A stretch of DNA of 44,068 nucleotides from Verrucomicrobiota bacterium (lineage in GTDB: Bacteria; Verrucomicrobiota; Verrucomicrobiia; Limisphaerales; JACRJZ01): positions 1 to 44,068 of the forward strand of contig JACRJZ010000121.1 in the NCBI GenBank assembly GCA_016219875.1. The letters run 5' to 3'. The notes below the pieces were generated by a model. It saw only the letters and a program-made list of their open reading frames with translations, did not search any database and had not been told where the DNA came from. Shown here one piece after another: positions 25,459 through 32,417 of this stretch. How positions within the stretch are numbered: position 1 is the first letter of the stretch; the number at the start of each line of letters is the position of its first letter. A program made the translations under genes and the position numbers.

Positions 25459-26514
25459 ATGATCCGCAACGTCATCTTCGATTGGTCCGGCACGCTGGTG
25501 GACGATCTGCCCGCCGTGTGGCAGGCCTCGAACTTCGTCTTCCGCCAGGCAGGCGTGCCGGAGATGACGCTGGAGGAATTCCGCGCCGAGTTCTGTCTGC
25601 CGTTCACCAAGTTCTACGACCGCTACACCCCGCACGTGCCGATGGCACAGTTGGAGGCGTGGTTCCATGGCCGCTTCCGCGAATGCCAGGATTCCGTCGC
25701 CGCCCTGCCCCACGCGCGCGAGTTCCTGGAGTTCTGCCGGCGCTGCCGCTTGCGCACGTTTCTCCTGAGCAGCGTCCATGAAGACCACTTCGCGCGCCAA
25801 ACGGCGGCCACGGGCTTTCAGGATTTCCTCGATCATCCTTACGTCGGCGTCTGGGACAAGCGCACCAAGATTCGCGAGATTCTGGAACAGCATGGCTTGC
25901 GCCCGGAAGAGACGCTCTTCGTCGGCGACATGCAGCACGACATCGAAACCGCGCGGCACGGCGGCGTGCTCTCCTGCGCTGTGCTCACGGGCTACAACCG
26001 TCTGGACCAACTCCGGGCCAGCGCCCCGGACGTGATCGTCGAGCACCTGGGCGAACTGCGCGCCCTCCTGGAGCAGCGCGGCCTGGAGTTGCTCGCTGCG
26101 GTCAGCCCGCCGGCGATGCCGGTTGCCACGGTCGGGGCGCTGATCTTTCGCCCGGACGGAGACGACATACTCATGGTCCGCACGCACAAGTGGTCGCACC
26201 TGTGGGGCATTCCCGGCGGCAAGATCAAGTTCGGCGAAACCTCGGTGGACGCCCTCCGGCGCGAGATCAAGGAGGAAACAGACCTCGACATCGGCGACCT
26301 CCGGTTCGTGCTGGTGCAGGATTGCATCCACTCGACGGAGTTCTATCGCGACGCGCATTTCGTCTTGTTGAACTACACTTGCCGCGCTGTCGGCCCCGCG
26401 CACGTCCGGCTGAACGAGGAGGCGCAAGAGTTCGAGTGGGTGCCCTTGCGCGACGCCCTGGCCCTCCCGCTCAACCAGCCGACGCGCGTGCTTATCGACG
26501 CCGTGCTCAAGTAA
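25459..26514 (+). CDS. HAD hydrolase-Nudix fusion protein, candidate dihydroneopterin phosphate hydrolase
   Basis: A 351-residue fusion. The HAD domain is about residues 1-215: motif I FDWSGTLVDD (nucleophile D8), motif II LLSSVH, motif III Lys in WDKRTK, motif IV FVGDMQHDIE. The second Asp of DxD is replaced by Ser10, which is unusual for a phosphatase. The Nudix domain is about 220-351, with Nudix box GGKIKFGE...REIKEETD and the lead-in HLWGIPGG. The ATG at 25459 starts exactly at motif I. folB begins 11 bases after the stop. Inference: Nudix could take dihydroneopterin triphosphate to the monophosphate and HAD could remove the last phosphate, feeding FolB. Alternatives are a phosphoglycolate-like HAD joined to a general nucleotide Nudix enzyme. 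Confidence 0.9.
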   Translation: MIRNVIFDWSGTLVDDLPAVWQASNFVFRQAGVPEMTLEEFRAEFCLPFTKFYDRYTPHVPMAQLEAWFHGRFRECQDSVAALPHAREFLEFCRRCRLRTFLLSSVHEDHFARQTAATGFQDFLDHPYVGVWDKRTKIREILEQHGLRPEETLFVGDMQHDIETARHGGVLSCAVLTGYNRLDQLRASAPDVIVEHLGELRALLEQRGLELLAAVSPPAMPVATVGALIFRPDGDDILMVRTHKWSHLWGIPGGKIKFGETSVDALRREIKEETDLDIGDLRFVLVQDCIHSTEFYRDAHFVLLNYTCRAVGPAHVRLNEEAQEFEWVPLRDALALPLNQPTRVLIDAVLK

Positions 26515-26525
26515 GCAAGGATCGC

Positions 26526-26873
26526 ATGGACCGAATCACCCTCTGCGATCTGGAAGTGTTCTACCGGGTCGGCGTCACCGAGGCCGAACGCGCCCAGCCG
26601 CAGCGGCTCCTCCTGACAGTTGAAATGGAGCACGATCTTGCGCCCGCCGCCGCCAGCGACCGCCTCGCGGACACGATTGATTACTTTGCCGTCACGCAGC
26701 GGTTGTTGCGCCTCGGTGAGGGCCGCCACTGGGAACTGATCGAAGCAGTGGCCGGCGACATTGCGCAGTTGGTCCTCCGGGACTTCCGCGCCCAGCGCGT
26801 GTCGGTGGAAGTGAAGAAATTCGTCCTCCCCCAGGCGCGCTACGTTTCCGTGCATCTCTCAGCGCAGGCTTGA
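26526..26873 (+). CDS. folB: Dihydroneopterin aldolase
   Basis: A 115-residue FolB-type enzyme that cleaves 7,8-dihydroneopterin to 6-hydroxymethyl-dihydropterin and glycolaldehyde in cytoplasmic folate synthesis. The sequence follows the family from DRITLCDLEVFYRVGVTEAE (active-site Glu region) through LADTIDYFAVTQRL and WELIEAVAGDIAQLV to VSVEVKKFVLPQARYVSV, which carries the conserved Lys. The length is normal. It lies 11 bases after the HAD-Nudix gene and is probably cotranscribed. A REPIN-like element begins 12 bases after the stop. Confidence 0.9.
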   Translation: MDRITLCDLEVFYRVGVTEAERAQPQRLLLTVEMEHDLAPAAASDRLADTIDYFAVTQRLLRLGEGRHWELIEAVAGDIAQLVLRDFRAQRVSVEVKKFVLPQARYVSVHLSAQA

Positions 26874-26884
26874 ATCGCCGACAA

Positions 26885-26977
26885 GGCGTCGCGGCGAACT
26901 GGCGTTCGCCGCACTTCTCTGCGCTTTCACCCCGCACCTCAAGCGGATGGCGGCAAACGCCAGTTTGCCGCTACGCC
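26885..26977. repeat. REPIN-like element F (GTAGCGGCAAAC family)
   Basis: Inverted arms of 28 bases (26885-26912, 26950-26977) agree at 25 positions. The right arm reads, on the other strand, GTAGC plus hairpin GGCAAAC-TGGC-GTTTGCC. The left foot is GTCGC. The loop (26913-26949) has no heptamers. Confidence 0.88.
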
Positions 26978-27252
26978 GACTGGGAAGAAAAACGCGCTAG
27001 CCGCCTCCAACTTGGCCGCTGGGCAACGCAAGTTCGACCGGCAGTGGCGGCGGAGGCCGCGGAGGCCGGCTGAAGGCTGCCGGTGACGGCATAGAGGGAG
27101 CAAGGCGTGCGGCGTAGGACATTTCCCGATGCGAGAACAGGGCATTCGCCCGATTGGCAGAACCGTGGCGAAAGTAGAAAGTGCGCCTGGGTTTCTGGCA
27201 GACTTAAGACGTGAGCATTGCAACTGACAGGCGGACCAGAATCGGTTTTCAC

Positions 27253-27278
27253 GGCCTCAGCCACGGACGGCTGAGGCC
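27253..27278. repeat. Perfect 10-bp hairpin upstream of yfiR-like gene 2
   Basis: GGCCTCAGCC and GGCTGAGGCC pair perfectly around ACGGAC. No T-run follows, so it is not a typical terminator. It may be a REP relative that lacks a GTAG foot, or an RNA element. Confidence 0.6.
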
Positions 27279-27322
27279 GGGAGCCGTCTTCGCCAAGCGT
27301 CAGGAGGTGACTTCAAAATCCC

Positions 27323-27385
27323 GTAGCAGCCGCCGTGAAGCGTTGGTTCCAATCTGCAATCTGCAATCTGCAATCTGCAATCCGA
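27323..27385 (+). repeat. Half REP arm plus five tandem heptamers
   Basis: 27323-27340 reads as the left arm of the GTAGCAGCC family (GTAGCAGCCGCCGTGAAG) but has no matching right arm. It is followed at 27351-27385 by AATCTGC four times and AATCCGA once. These heptamers match those in the loop of element D, so this is probably a decayed copy. The array ends 22 bases before the YfiR-like start codon. Confidence 0.8.
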
Positions 27386-27407
27386 GCGAGCATCTCTTTG
27401 AACCTTG

Positions 27408-28025
27408 ATGAAGACACCGCCCAACCAACGCTCCGCCCTCCGATTCGGGAACGGGCTGCTGCCCTGGTGGGCGGGATTGCTGGCCGTGGCCTTCCTGGCC
27501 CCGCGGCTCCTGTGTGCCGAGCCGGAGCCGCCGGTGGCGGTGTCCCCGGAACATCGGATCAAGGCGGCCTACCTGTTGAATTTCACGCGGTTCGTGACCT
27601 GGCCGGGCCGGGCCTTTCTGAACGCCGGCGCCCCGCTGACCATCGGCGTGGCCGGCCAGAATCCCTTTGGCTCGGTCCTCCAACAAATCATCGAGGGAGA
27701 GAAGGTGAACGGTCGGCCGATCGTCATCCGCGAGTTCGCACCGGGGGAGGACTTGACGCAGTGCCACGTGCTGTTCATCCCGCGCGCGGAGAGCAGCCGG
27801 GTGCCGGCGATCCTGGCCAGCCTGCGCGACGCGCCCGTGCTGACGGTGAGCGAAACGGAGGACTTCCTGGAGCAGAACGGCATGATCAACTTCCTGGTGC
27901 AGGACAAGAAAGTCCGCTTCGAGATCGGACAGAAGGCCGCCGAGCAGGCCGGCTTGGTCCTGAGTTCGCGCCTCCTCAAACTGGCTGTGCGAGTCATCAC
28001 CAACAAGTCAGAAACCGGAAAATGA
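27408..28025 (+). CDS. YfiR-like periplasmic signalling protein 2 (DUF4154)
   Basis: A 205-residue paralogue of the protein at 20270. It has a signal sequence (WWAGLLAVAFLAPRLLCA) and the YfiR domain: EHRIKAAYLLNFTRFVTWP, LTIGVAGQNPFGSVL, CHVLFIPR, VLTVSETEDFLEQNGMINF and AGLVLSSRLLKLA. It lacks the second Cys of the cluster 1 protein (DFLEQNG instead of RFCQHGG), so any disulfide there is not conserved. A TTG at 27405 precedes the ATG at 27408; the ATG is preferred. It is first in cluster 2, 25 bases before the receptor, whereas in cluster 1 it follows the receptors. The inferred partner is the CHASE8 kinase at 30116. Confidence 0.9.
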   Translation: MKTPPNQRSALRFGNGLLPWWAGLLAVAFLAPRLLCAEPEPPVAVSPEHRIKAAYLLNFTRFVTWPGRAFLNAGAPLTIGVAGQNPFGSVLQQIIEGEKVNGRPIVIREFAPGEDLTQCHVLFIPRAESSRVPAILASLRDAPVLTVSETEDFLEQNGMINFLVQDKKVRFEIGQKAAEQAGLVLSSRLLKLAVRVITNKSETGK

Positions 28026-28050
28026 TCCACCAACTCAACCACCCCCTGCC

Positions 28051-30111
28051 ATGCCTGCCACAACCCCAACCTCCCATCGCCGCCGCGGCGCGCGACCGGT
28101 GCTCGCCGGTCTGTTGGCGCTCGCCGTGGTCCTCCCGGCGCGTGCCGCTGAGCCACCGGAACCTTTGTCGCCCGCCGAACTCAAGAAGCTGAGCCTGGAG
28201 GACCTGCATGAACTGGAAATCCCCACCGTTTATGGCGCCTCCAAGCACGAGCAGAAGACCACGGAAGCGCCGTCGGCTGTGACCATCGTGACCCGGGAGG
28301 ACATCCAACAGTTCGGCCATCGCACTCTCGCCGAAGTCCTGCGCAGCGTGCGGGGCTTCTATGTGAACTCCGACCGCGGCTACAGCTTCGTCGGGCTGCG
28401 CGGCGTCAACCGCCCCGGCGATTACGGCGGCGGCGTGCTCCTCATGGTCAACGGCCACCGGCTCAACGATCCCGTGGCCGATGAAGCGTTCAACGGCACC
28501 GAGTTTCCGCTGGACGTGGACCTGATCGACCGGGTGGAAGTGATCCGCGGTCCCGGCTCGGCGTTGTACGGGAACAACGCTTTCTTCACGGTCATCAACG
28601 TCCTCACGCGCAAAGGCCGGGACGTGCAGAACGTGGAGTCGTCCTTTGCCGCCGGCAGCTTCGACACCTACAGCGGGCGCGTGAGCGTGGGCCACCGCTT
28701 CACCAACGGCGTGGAGCTGCTCCTGTCGGGCACCTACTTGGACAGCGCGGGACACGACACCTTGCACTATCCTGAATTCAGCGATGTCAACGAGGGCCGG
28801 GCCAGGCGCCTCGACGGCCAGTGGCTGGGGCAGACGTTCCTCTCGCTCGCCTATCGGGAGTTCACCCTGGAAGGCTTGTTTGGCTACCGCTTCAAATCCG
28901 TCCCGACCGGGGCCTACGGGAGTTTGTTCAACGTCGCTCCGAACGATTTGCTCGATGAACGGGCTTTCCTGGAGTTGAAACACCGACACGAGTTCGACTC
29001 CGGCTGGCTGCTCCAGAGCCGGCTCTACTTCGACCACTACAACTACTGGGCCGATGAGCCATACGACGGGGCCGAAGTGGGCCGGCCTGGAGAAATCGTC
29101 CTCAACCACGACGAGAGCGACACGCGCTGGTGGGGCGGCGAAGTGCAGGCCAGCAAGACGCTCTGGGAGCGGCATCGCCTGACCCTGGGCGTGGAAGGAC
29201 GCCATGACATGCTGGTCCACCAGCTCAATCACTACGTGGACCCGCGGCAAACGGTCAGCGACCTCGACACGCCCGCGGGCAGCTTCGGGTTCTATGCGCA
29301 GGACGAGTTCAGTATCCGGACCAACCTCCTGCTCAACGCCGGCGTGCGCTACGACTACGCCACCACCTTCGGCGACACCGTGAACCCGCGGGCCGGCTTG
29401 ATCTACAGTCCGTGGACGCCCACCACCTTCAAGCTGCTTTACGGCCAGGCCTACCGCGCGCCCAACGCTTACGAGTTCGACTTCACCGCCCCCGGCTACT
29501 ACCCCAACCACGGACTCAAACCGGAGACGATCCGCTCCTACGAATTGGTTTGGGAGCAACGCTTGTCCAGGCCCCTGCGATTCATGGCGGCGCTCTTCTA
29601 CAACCAGATCGAAGACCAAATCACGCAGATCGACGAGTCCTCGGACCCGGACAACCCGCGCTGGGTGTTCCACAACATCGGCTCCATCGAGGTCAAAGGG
29701 GCGGAAGTGGAACTGGAGGGCCACTGGTCTTCCGGCGTGCGCGGCCGGCTCAGCTACACCTACGCTCAAGCGACCGATCGCGACACCGGCGGCCTGTTGA
29801 GCAATTCGCCCCGGCACGTGGGCAAGTTCAACCTGGCCGTGCCGCTCTACCGGGACAAAGTCTTCGCCGGCCTGGAACTGCAAGCCCTCAGCCGCCGCTG
29901 GAATGACACCCGCGACACAACCACGCCGGGTTTTCTGGTGGCCAACCTGACGCTCTTCAGCCACGAGTTGGCCAAGGGCCTGGAGGTTTCGGCCAGCGTC
30001 TATAACCTCTTCGACAAACGCTACCGCGACCCCGTCGGCCCCGATTTCACCCAGGACTTCATCGAACAAGACGGGCGGACCTTCCGCGTGAAACTGACCT
30101 ATCGCTTCTGA
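28051..30111 (+). CDS. TonB-dependent receptor of signalling cluster 2
   Basis: A 686-residue outer-membrane receptor, a close paralogue of the two in cluster 1. It has a signal peptide (PVLAGLLALAVVLPARA), contact-like segment LHELEIPTVYGASKHEQ, plug (APSAVTIVTREDIQQFGHRT; RVEVIRGPGSALYGNNA) and barrel ending in FRVKLTYRF. The stop is 4 bases before the kinase start, so translation is probably coupled and the receptor and kinase are made together. As in cluster 1, no TonB, ExbB or ExbD gene is nearby; energy must come from a system encoded elsewhere. The ligand is unknown. Confidence 0.93.
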   Translation: MPATTPTSHRRRGARPVLAGLLALAVVLPARAAEPPEPLSPAELKKLSLEDLHELEIPTVYGASKHEQKTTEAPSAVTIVTREDIQQFGHRTLAEVLRSVRGFYVNSDRGYSFVGLRGVNRPGDYGGGVLLMVNGHRLNDPVADEAFNGTEFPLDVDLIDRVEVIRGPGSALYGNNAFFTVINVLTRKGRDVQNVESSFAAGSFDTYSGRVSVGHRFTNGVELLLSGTYLDSAGHDTLHYPEFSDVNEGRARRLDGQWLGQTFLSLAYREFTLEGLFGYRFKSVPTGAYGSLFNVAPNDLLDERAFLELKHRHEFDSGWLLQSRLYFDHYNYWADEPYDGAEVGRPGEIVLNHDESDTRWWGGEVQASKTLWERHRLTLGVEGRHDMLVHQLNHYVDPRQTVSDLDTPAGSFGFYAQDEFSIRTNLLLNAGVRYDYATTFGDTVNPRAGLIYSPWTPTTFKLLYGQAYRAPNAYEFDFTAPGYYPNHGLKPETIRSYELVWEQRLSRPLRFMAALFYNQIEDQITQIDESSDPDNPRWVFHNIGSIEVKGAEVELEGHWSSGVRGRLSYTYAQATDRDTGGLLSNSPRHVGKFNLAVPLYRDKVFAGLELQALSRRWNDTRDTTTPGFLVANLTLFSHELAKGLEVSASVYNLFDKRYRDPVGPDFTQDFIEQDGRTFRVKLTYRF

Positions 30112-30115
30112 CGCC

Positions 30116-32053
30116 ATGCGCTTCTTCCGCGACATCCCGATCCAGCGCAAGACGACCCTCGTCCTCATGCTGGCCAGCACGATCACGCTGTTGATGGCCG
30201 CGACCGGCTGGCTCGTCTTCCAGTGGTACTACGCGGAGCAACTGATCATGCAGGACCTCAAGACCCATGCCCGCATCATCGCCGAGAACAGCCTGGCGGC
30301 CGTGAGCTTTGACAATCCCAACGACGCGGCGAGCGTGCTCAGCGCCCACAAGGCCGACCCGCGCATGCTCACGGCGCGCATCTATGCCACCAACGGGACG
30401 GTCTTCGCCCACTACGGCGCGCCGGAGCCGGCGGCGGCGCTGCCGCCGGGAACGCCCGCCGCGGGCTTCCAATTCCGCGGACCTCACCTGCTGTTCTTCG
30501 AGCCGCTGGTGCTGGACGACAAACGCATCGGCACCCTCTACCTGCGCTATGATTTCCAAGCCACGCGCGCAGATCTCACCCGGCCGTTTCTCCTCATCCT
30601 CGGCGTGTTGCTGCCGTCCGCGCTGGCGCTGTCCTACCTGCTTTCCCTGGGGCTGCAACGGGTCATCTCACGGCCGATCCTGAAACTGGCCGAAACCGCC
30701 AAGCTGATCGCCAAGCAGCAGGATTACACCGTGCGCGCCGAGAGGCCGGGATGCGACGAGTTGGGCACGCTCACGGACGCCTTCAATCACATGCTCACGC
30801 GCATCCACGAGCAGGACGTGGCCTTGCGCCAAAGCGAGGCGCAGAAGCAAACCATCCTCTCGGCCATCCACGCGGGCATCGTCATCATCGACGCCCAGAC
30901 GCACGACATCCTGGACGCCAACGACGCGGCCTTGAAGCTCATCGGCCAACCGCGCGACGACGTCATCGGCCACCGCTGCCACAGTTTCATCTGCCCGACG
31001 GAAGAGGGGAAATGCCCGATCACGGACCAGCACTCCACGGTGGACAACTCCGAACGCGTGCTGCTGGATGGGCGAGGCAACCGCATTCCCATCCTGAAAA
31101 GCGTCGTCCCCATCACCTTCCAAGGCCGGCCGAGCCTGCTGGAGTATTTCCTGGACATCACCGAGCGCAAGCGGGCCGATGCGGAGCTTCAGACACTCCA
31201 TCAGCAGTTGCTCGAAACTTCGCGCCTGGCTGGCATGGGGGAAGTGGCCACGGGCGTGATCCACAACGTGGGCAACGTCCTCAACAGCATCAACGTCTCC
31301 TGCACGCTGGTCCTCGACCGACTGCGCCAGTCCAAGGCGCCGGTGCTGGACAAACTGGCCGCGCTCTTCCAGGAGCAGGGTCCCAACCTCGGCCACTTCC
31401 TCGCTCACGATCCGCGCGGGCAGCAGATTCCAGCCTACATGGGTAGCGTGGCCAAGGAACTCCGCGAGGAGCAGAGCTTGGTCCTCCGCGAAGTCGATCT
31501 GCTCCGCACCAACGTCGATCACGTCAAGGACATCGTCTCCATGCAGCAGAACTACGCACACATCTCCGGCGTGGTGGAGACGGTTGCAGTGGCGCAACTG
31601 GTCGAAGACGCGCTCCAGATGAACGCCGCCGCGCTGGCCCGCCACGACATCCGCATCATTCGCGAGTTCGCCCCGGTCCCGGACATTACGGTCGAGAAGC
31701 ACAAGGTGCTGCAGATCCTCATCAACCTCATCTGCAACGCCAAGCACGCCCTGGATGAAGGCCGTCCACCCGCCAAGGAGTTGCGCCTGAAAGTCAGTCC
31801 GAACGGCGGCGACCGGGTGAAGATCGAAGTGGCGGACAACGGCGTGGGCATCGCGCCGGAGAACCTCACGCGCATCTTCGCCCACGGGTTCACCACTCGT
31901 TCCCGCGGCCACGGCTTCGGCCTGCACAGCGGCGCCCTGGCGGCCAAGGAACTGGGCGGCTCGCTCGTGGCCCACAGCGAGGGACTCGGCTGCGGCGCGA
32001 TCTTCTGCCTGGAACTCCCGCTGCACCCCCCCGCTGAAGGAGGGCACGCATGA
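30116..32053 (+). CDS. CHASE8-HAMP-PAS sensor histidine kinase
   Basis: A 645-residue paralogue of the kinase at 20908, with an added PAS domain. TM1 is about residues 13-37. The periplasmic CHASE8-like domain (40-155) has ARIIAENSLAAVSFDNPNDA and RMLTARIYATNGTVFAHYG. TM2 is about 158-180 and HAMP 181-235. PAS is about 241-350, with three cysteines C288, C293 and C300 (HRCHSFICPTEEGKCP). The H box has His383 (VIHNVGNVLNSIN), and the ATPase has DNGVGIAPENL and GHGFGLHSG. The Cys spacing C-x4-C-x6-C occurs in other sensor PAS domains and may bind metal or sense redox state; that is a guess. It starts 4 bases after the receptor. A REP cluster separates it from the hybrid kinase. Confidence 0.93.
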   Translation: MRFFRDIPIQRKTTLVLMLASTITLLMAATGWLVFQWYYAEQLIMQDLKTHARIIAENSLAAVSFDNPNDAASVLSAHKADPRMLTARIYATNGTVFAHYGAPEPAAALPPGTPAAGFQFRGPHLLFFEPLVLDDKRIGTLYLRYDFQATRADLTRPFLLILGVLLPSALALSYLLSLGLQRVISRPILKLAETAKLIAKQQDYTVRAERPGCDELGTLTDAFNHMLTRIHEQDVALRQSEAQKQTILSAIHAGIVIIDAQTHDILDANDAALKLIGQPRDDVIGHRCHSFICPTEEGKCPITDQHSTVDNSERVLLDGRGNRIPILKSVVPITFQGRPSLLEYFLDITERKRADAELQTLHQQLLETSRLAGMGEVATGVIHNVGNVLNSINVSCTLVLDRLRQSKAPVLDKLAALFQEQGPNLGHFLAHDPRGQQIPAYMGSVAKELREEQSLVLREVDLLRTNVDHVKDIVSMQQNYAHISGVVETVAVAQLVEDALQMNAAALARHDIRIIREFAPVPDITVEKHKVLQILINLICNAKHALDEGRPPAKELRLKVSPNGGDRVKIEVADNGVGIAPENLTRIFAHGFTTRSRGHGFGLHSGALAAKELGGSLVAHSEGLGCGAIFCLELPLHPPAEGGHA

Positions 32054-32417
32054 GAGCGTGTTGGCCAAACCTGCATTTCTCACCGGATCGCGGCCGGTCG
32101 TATGTGTTTTGCCTCGTAGCGCAGGCTTTCCAGCCTGCCGTATCGCCGACTTGCAGTCGGCAGGGCATGGCCAGTTCAGAACCACGCCGAGTTCAGACCT
32201 GCCTTCGCCCGGCAACGTCCCGCAGGTTGAAAACCTGCGCTACGGCAGGCTGGAAAGCCTGCGCTACGCTGAACACATACGGCCGGTCCCCGGCCGCAGC
32301 GCCTGTCACAGGGCATCCTGCTGCGACCGGGGACTGGTCGCGGTCCGACACCTTGCGGCCGCGCCGATCTTGTGGTGAGAAAGGCGAGCCAACCATTCCC
32401 AACCTGCAAGCACTGCT
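32054..32417. other. Intergenic region inside signalling cluster 2
   Basis: About 365 bases between sensor kinase and hybrid kinase. It is largely filled by the REP cluster at 32116-32267. I see no promoter or terminator with a T-run. The hybrid kinase may have its own promoter here or be read through. Confidence 0.45.
32116..32267. repeat. Symmetric cluster of four REP-like hairpins
   Basis: Two forward units face two inverted ones. H1 is 32116-32138 (GTAGC plus GCAGGCT-TTCC-AGCCTGC). H2 is 32140-32161 (GTATC plus GCCGACT-TGC-AGTCGGC). H3, inverted, is 32222-32243 (GCAGGTT/AACCTGC plus GCTAC). H4, inverted, is 32245-32267 (GCAGGCT-GGAA-AGCCTGC plus GCTAC). H1 and H4 are the same sequence in opposite orientation. 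The feet all point outward. Confidence 0.9.

Larger units (their letters stand above)
26874..27407. other. Intergenic region upstream of signalling cluster 2
   Basis: About 530 bases. It contains the REPIN-like element at 26885-26977, a perfect hairpin at 27253-27278, a half REP arm at 27323-27340 and five heptamers at 27351-27385. Small open frames through it are not convincing. The promoter of the YfiR-like gene should be here, but I could not identify it. Confidence 0.5.

Noticed and set aside
27211..27408. Small open frame before the second YfiR-like gene
   Set aside because: It covers a hairpin, a REP arm and a heptamer array, so its codons are repeat-derived. No ribosome site is seen.
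25165..32267. Possible CRISPR array from repeated GCAGGCT-TTCC-AGCCTGC units
   Set aside because: The units are few, in both orientations and directly next to each other without constant-length spacers. No cas gene is present. They fit REP elements.
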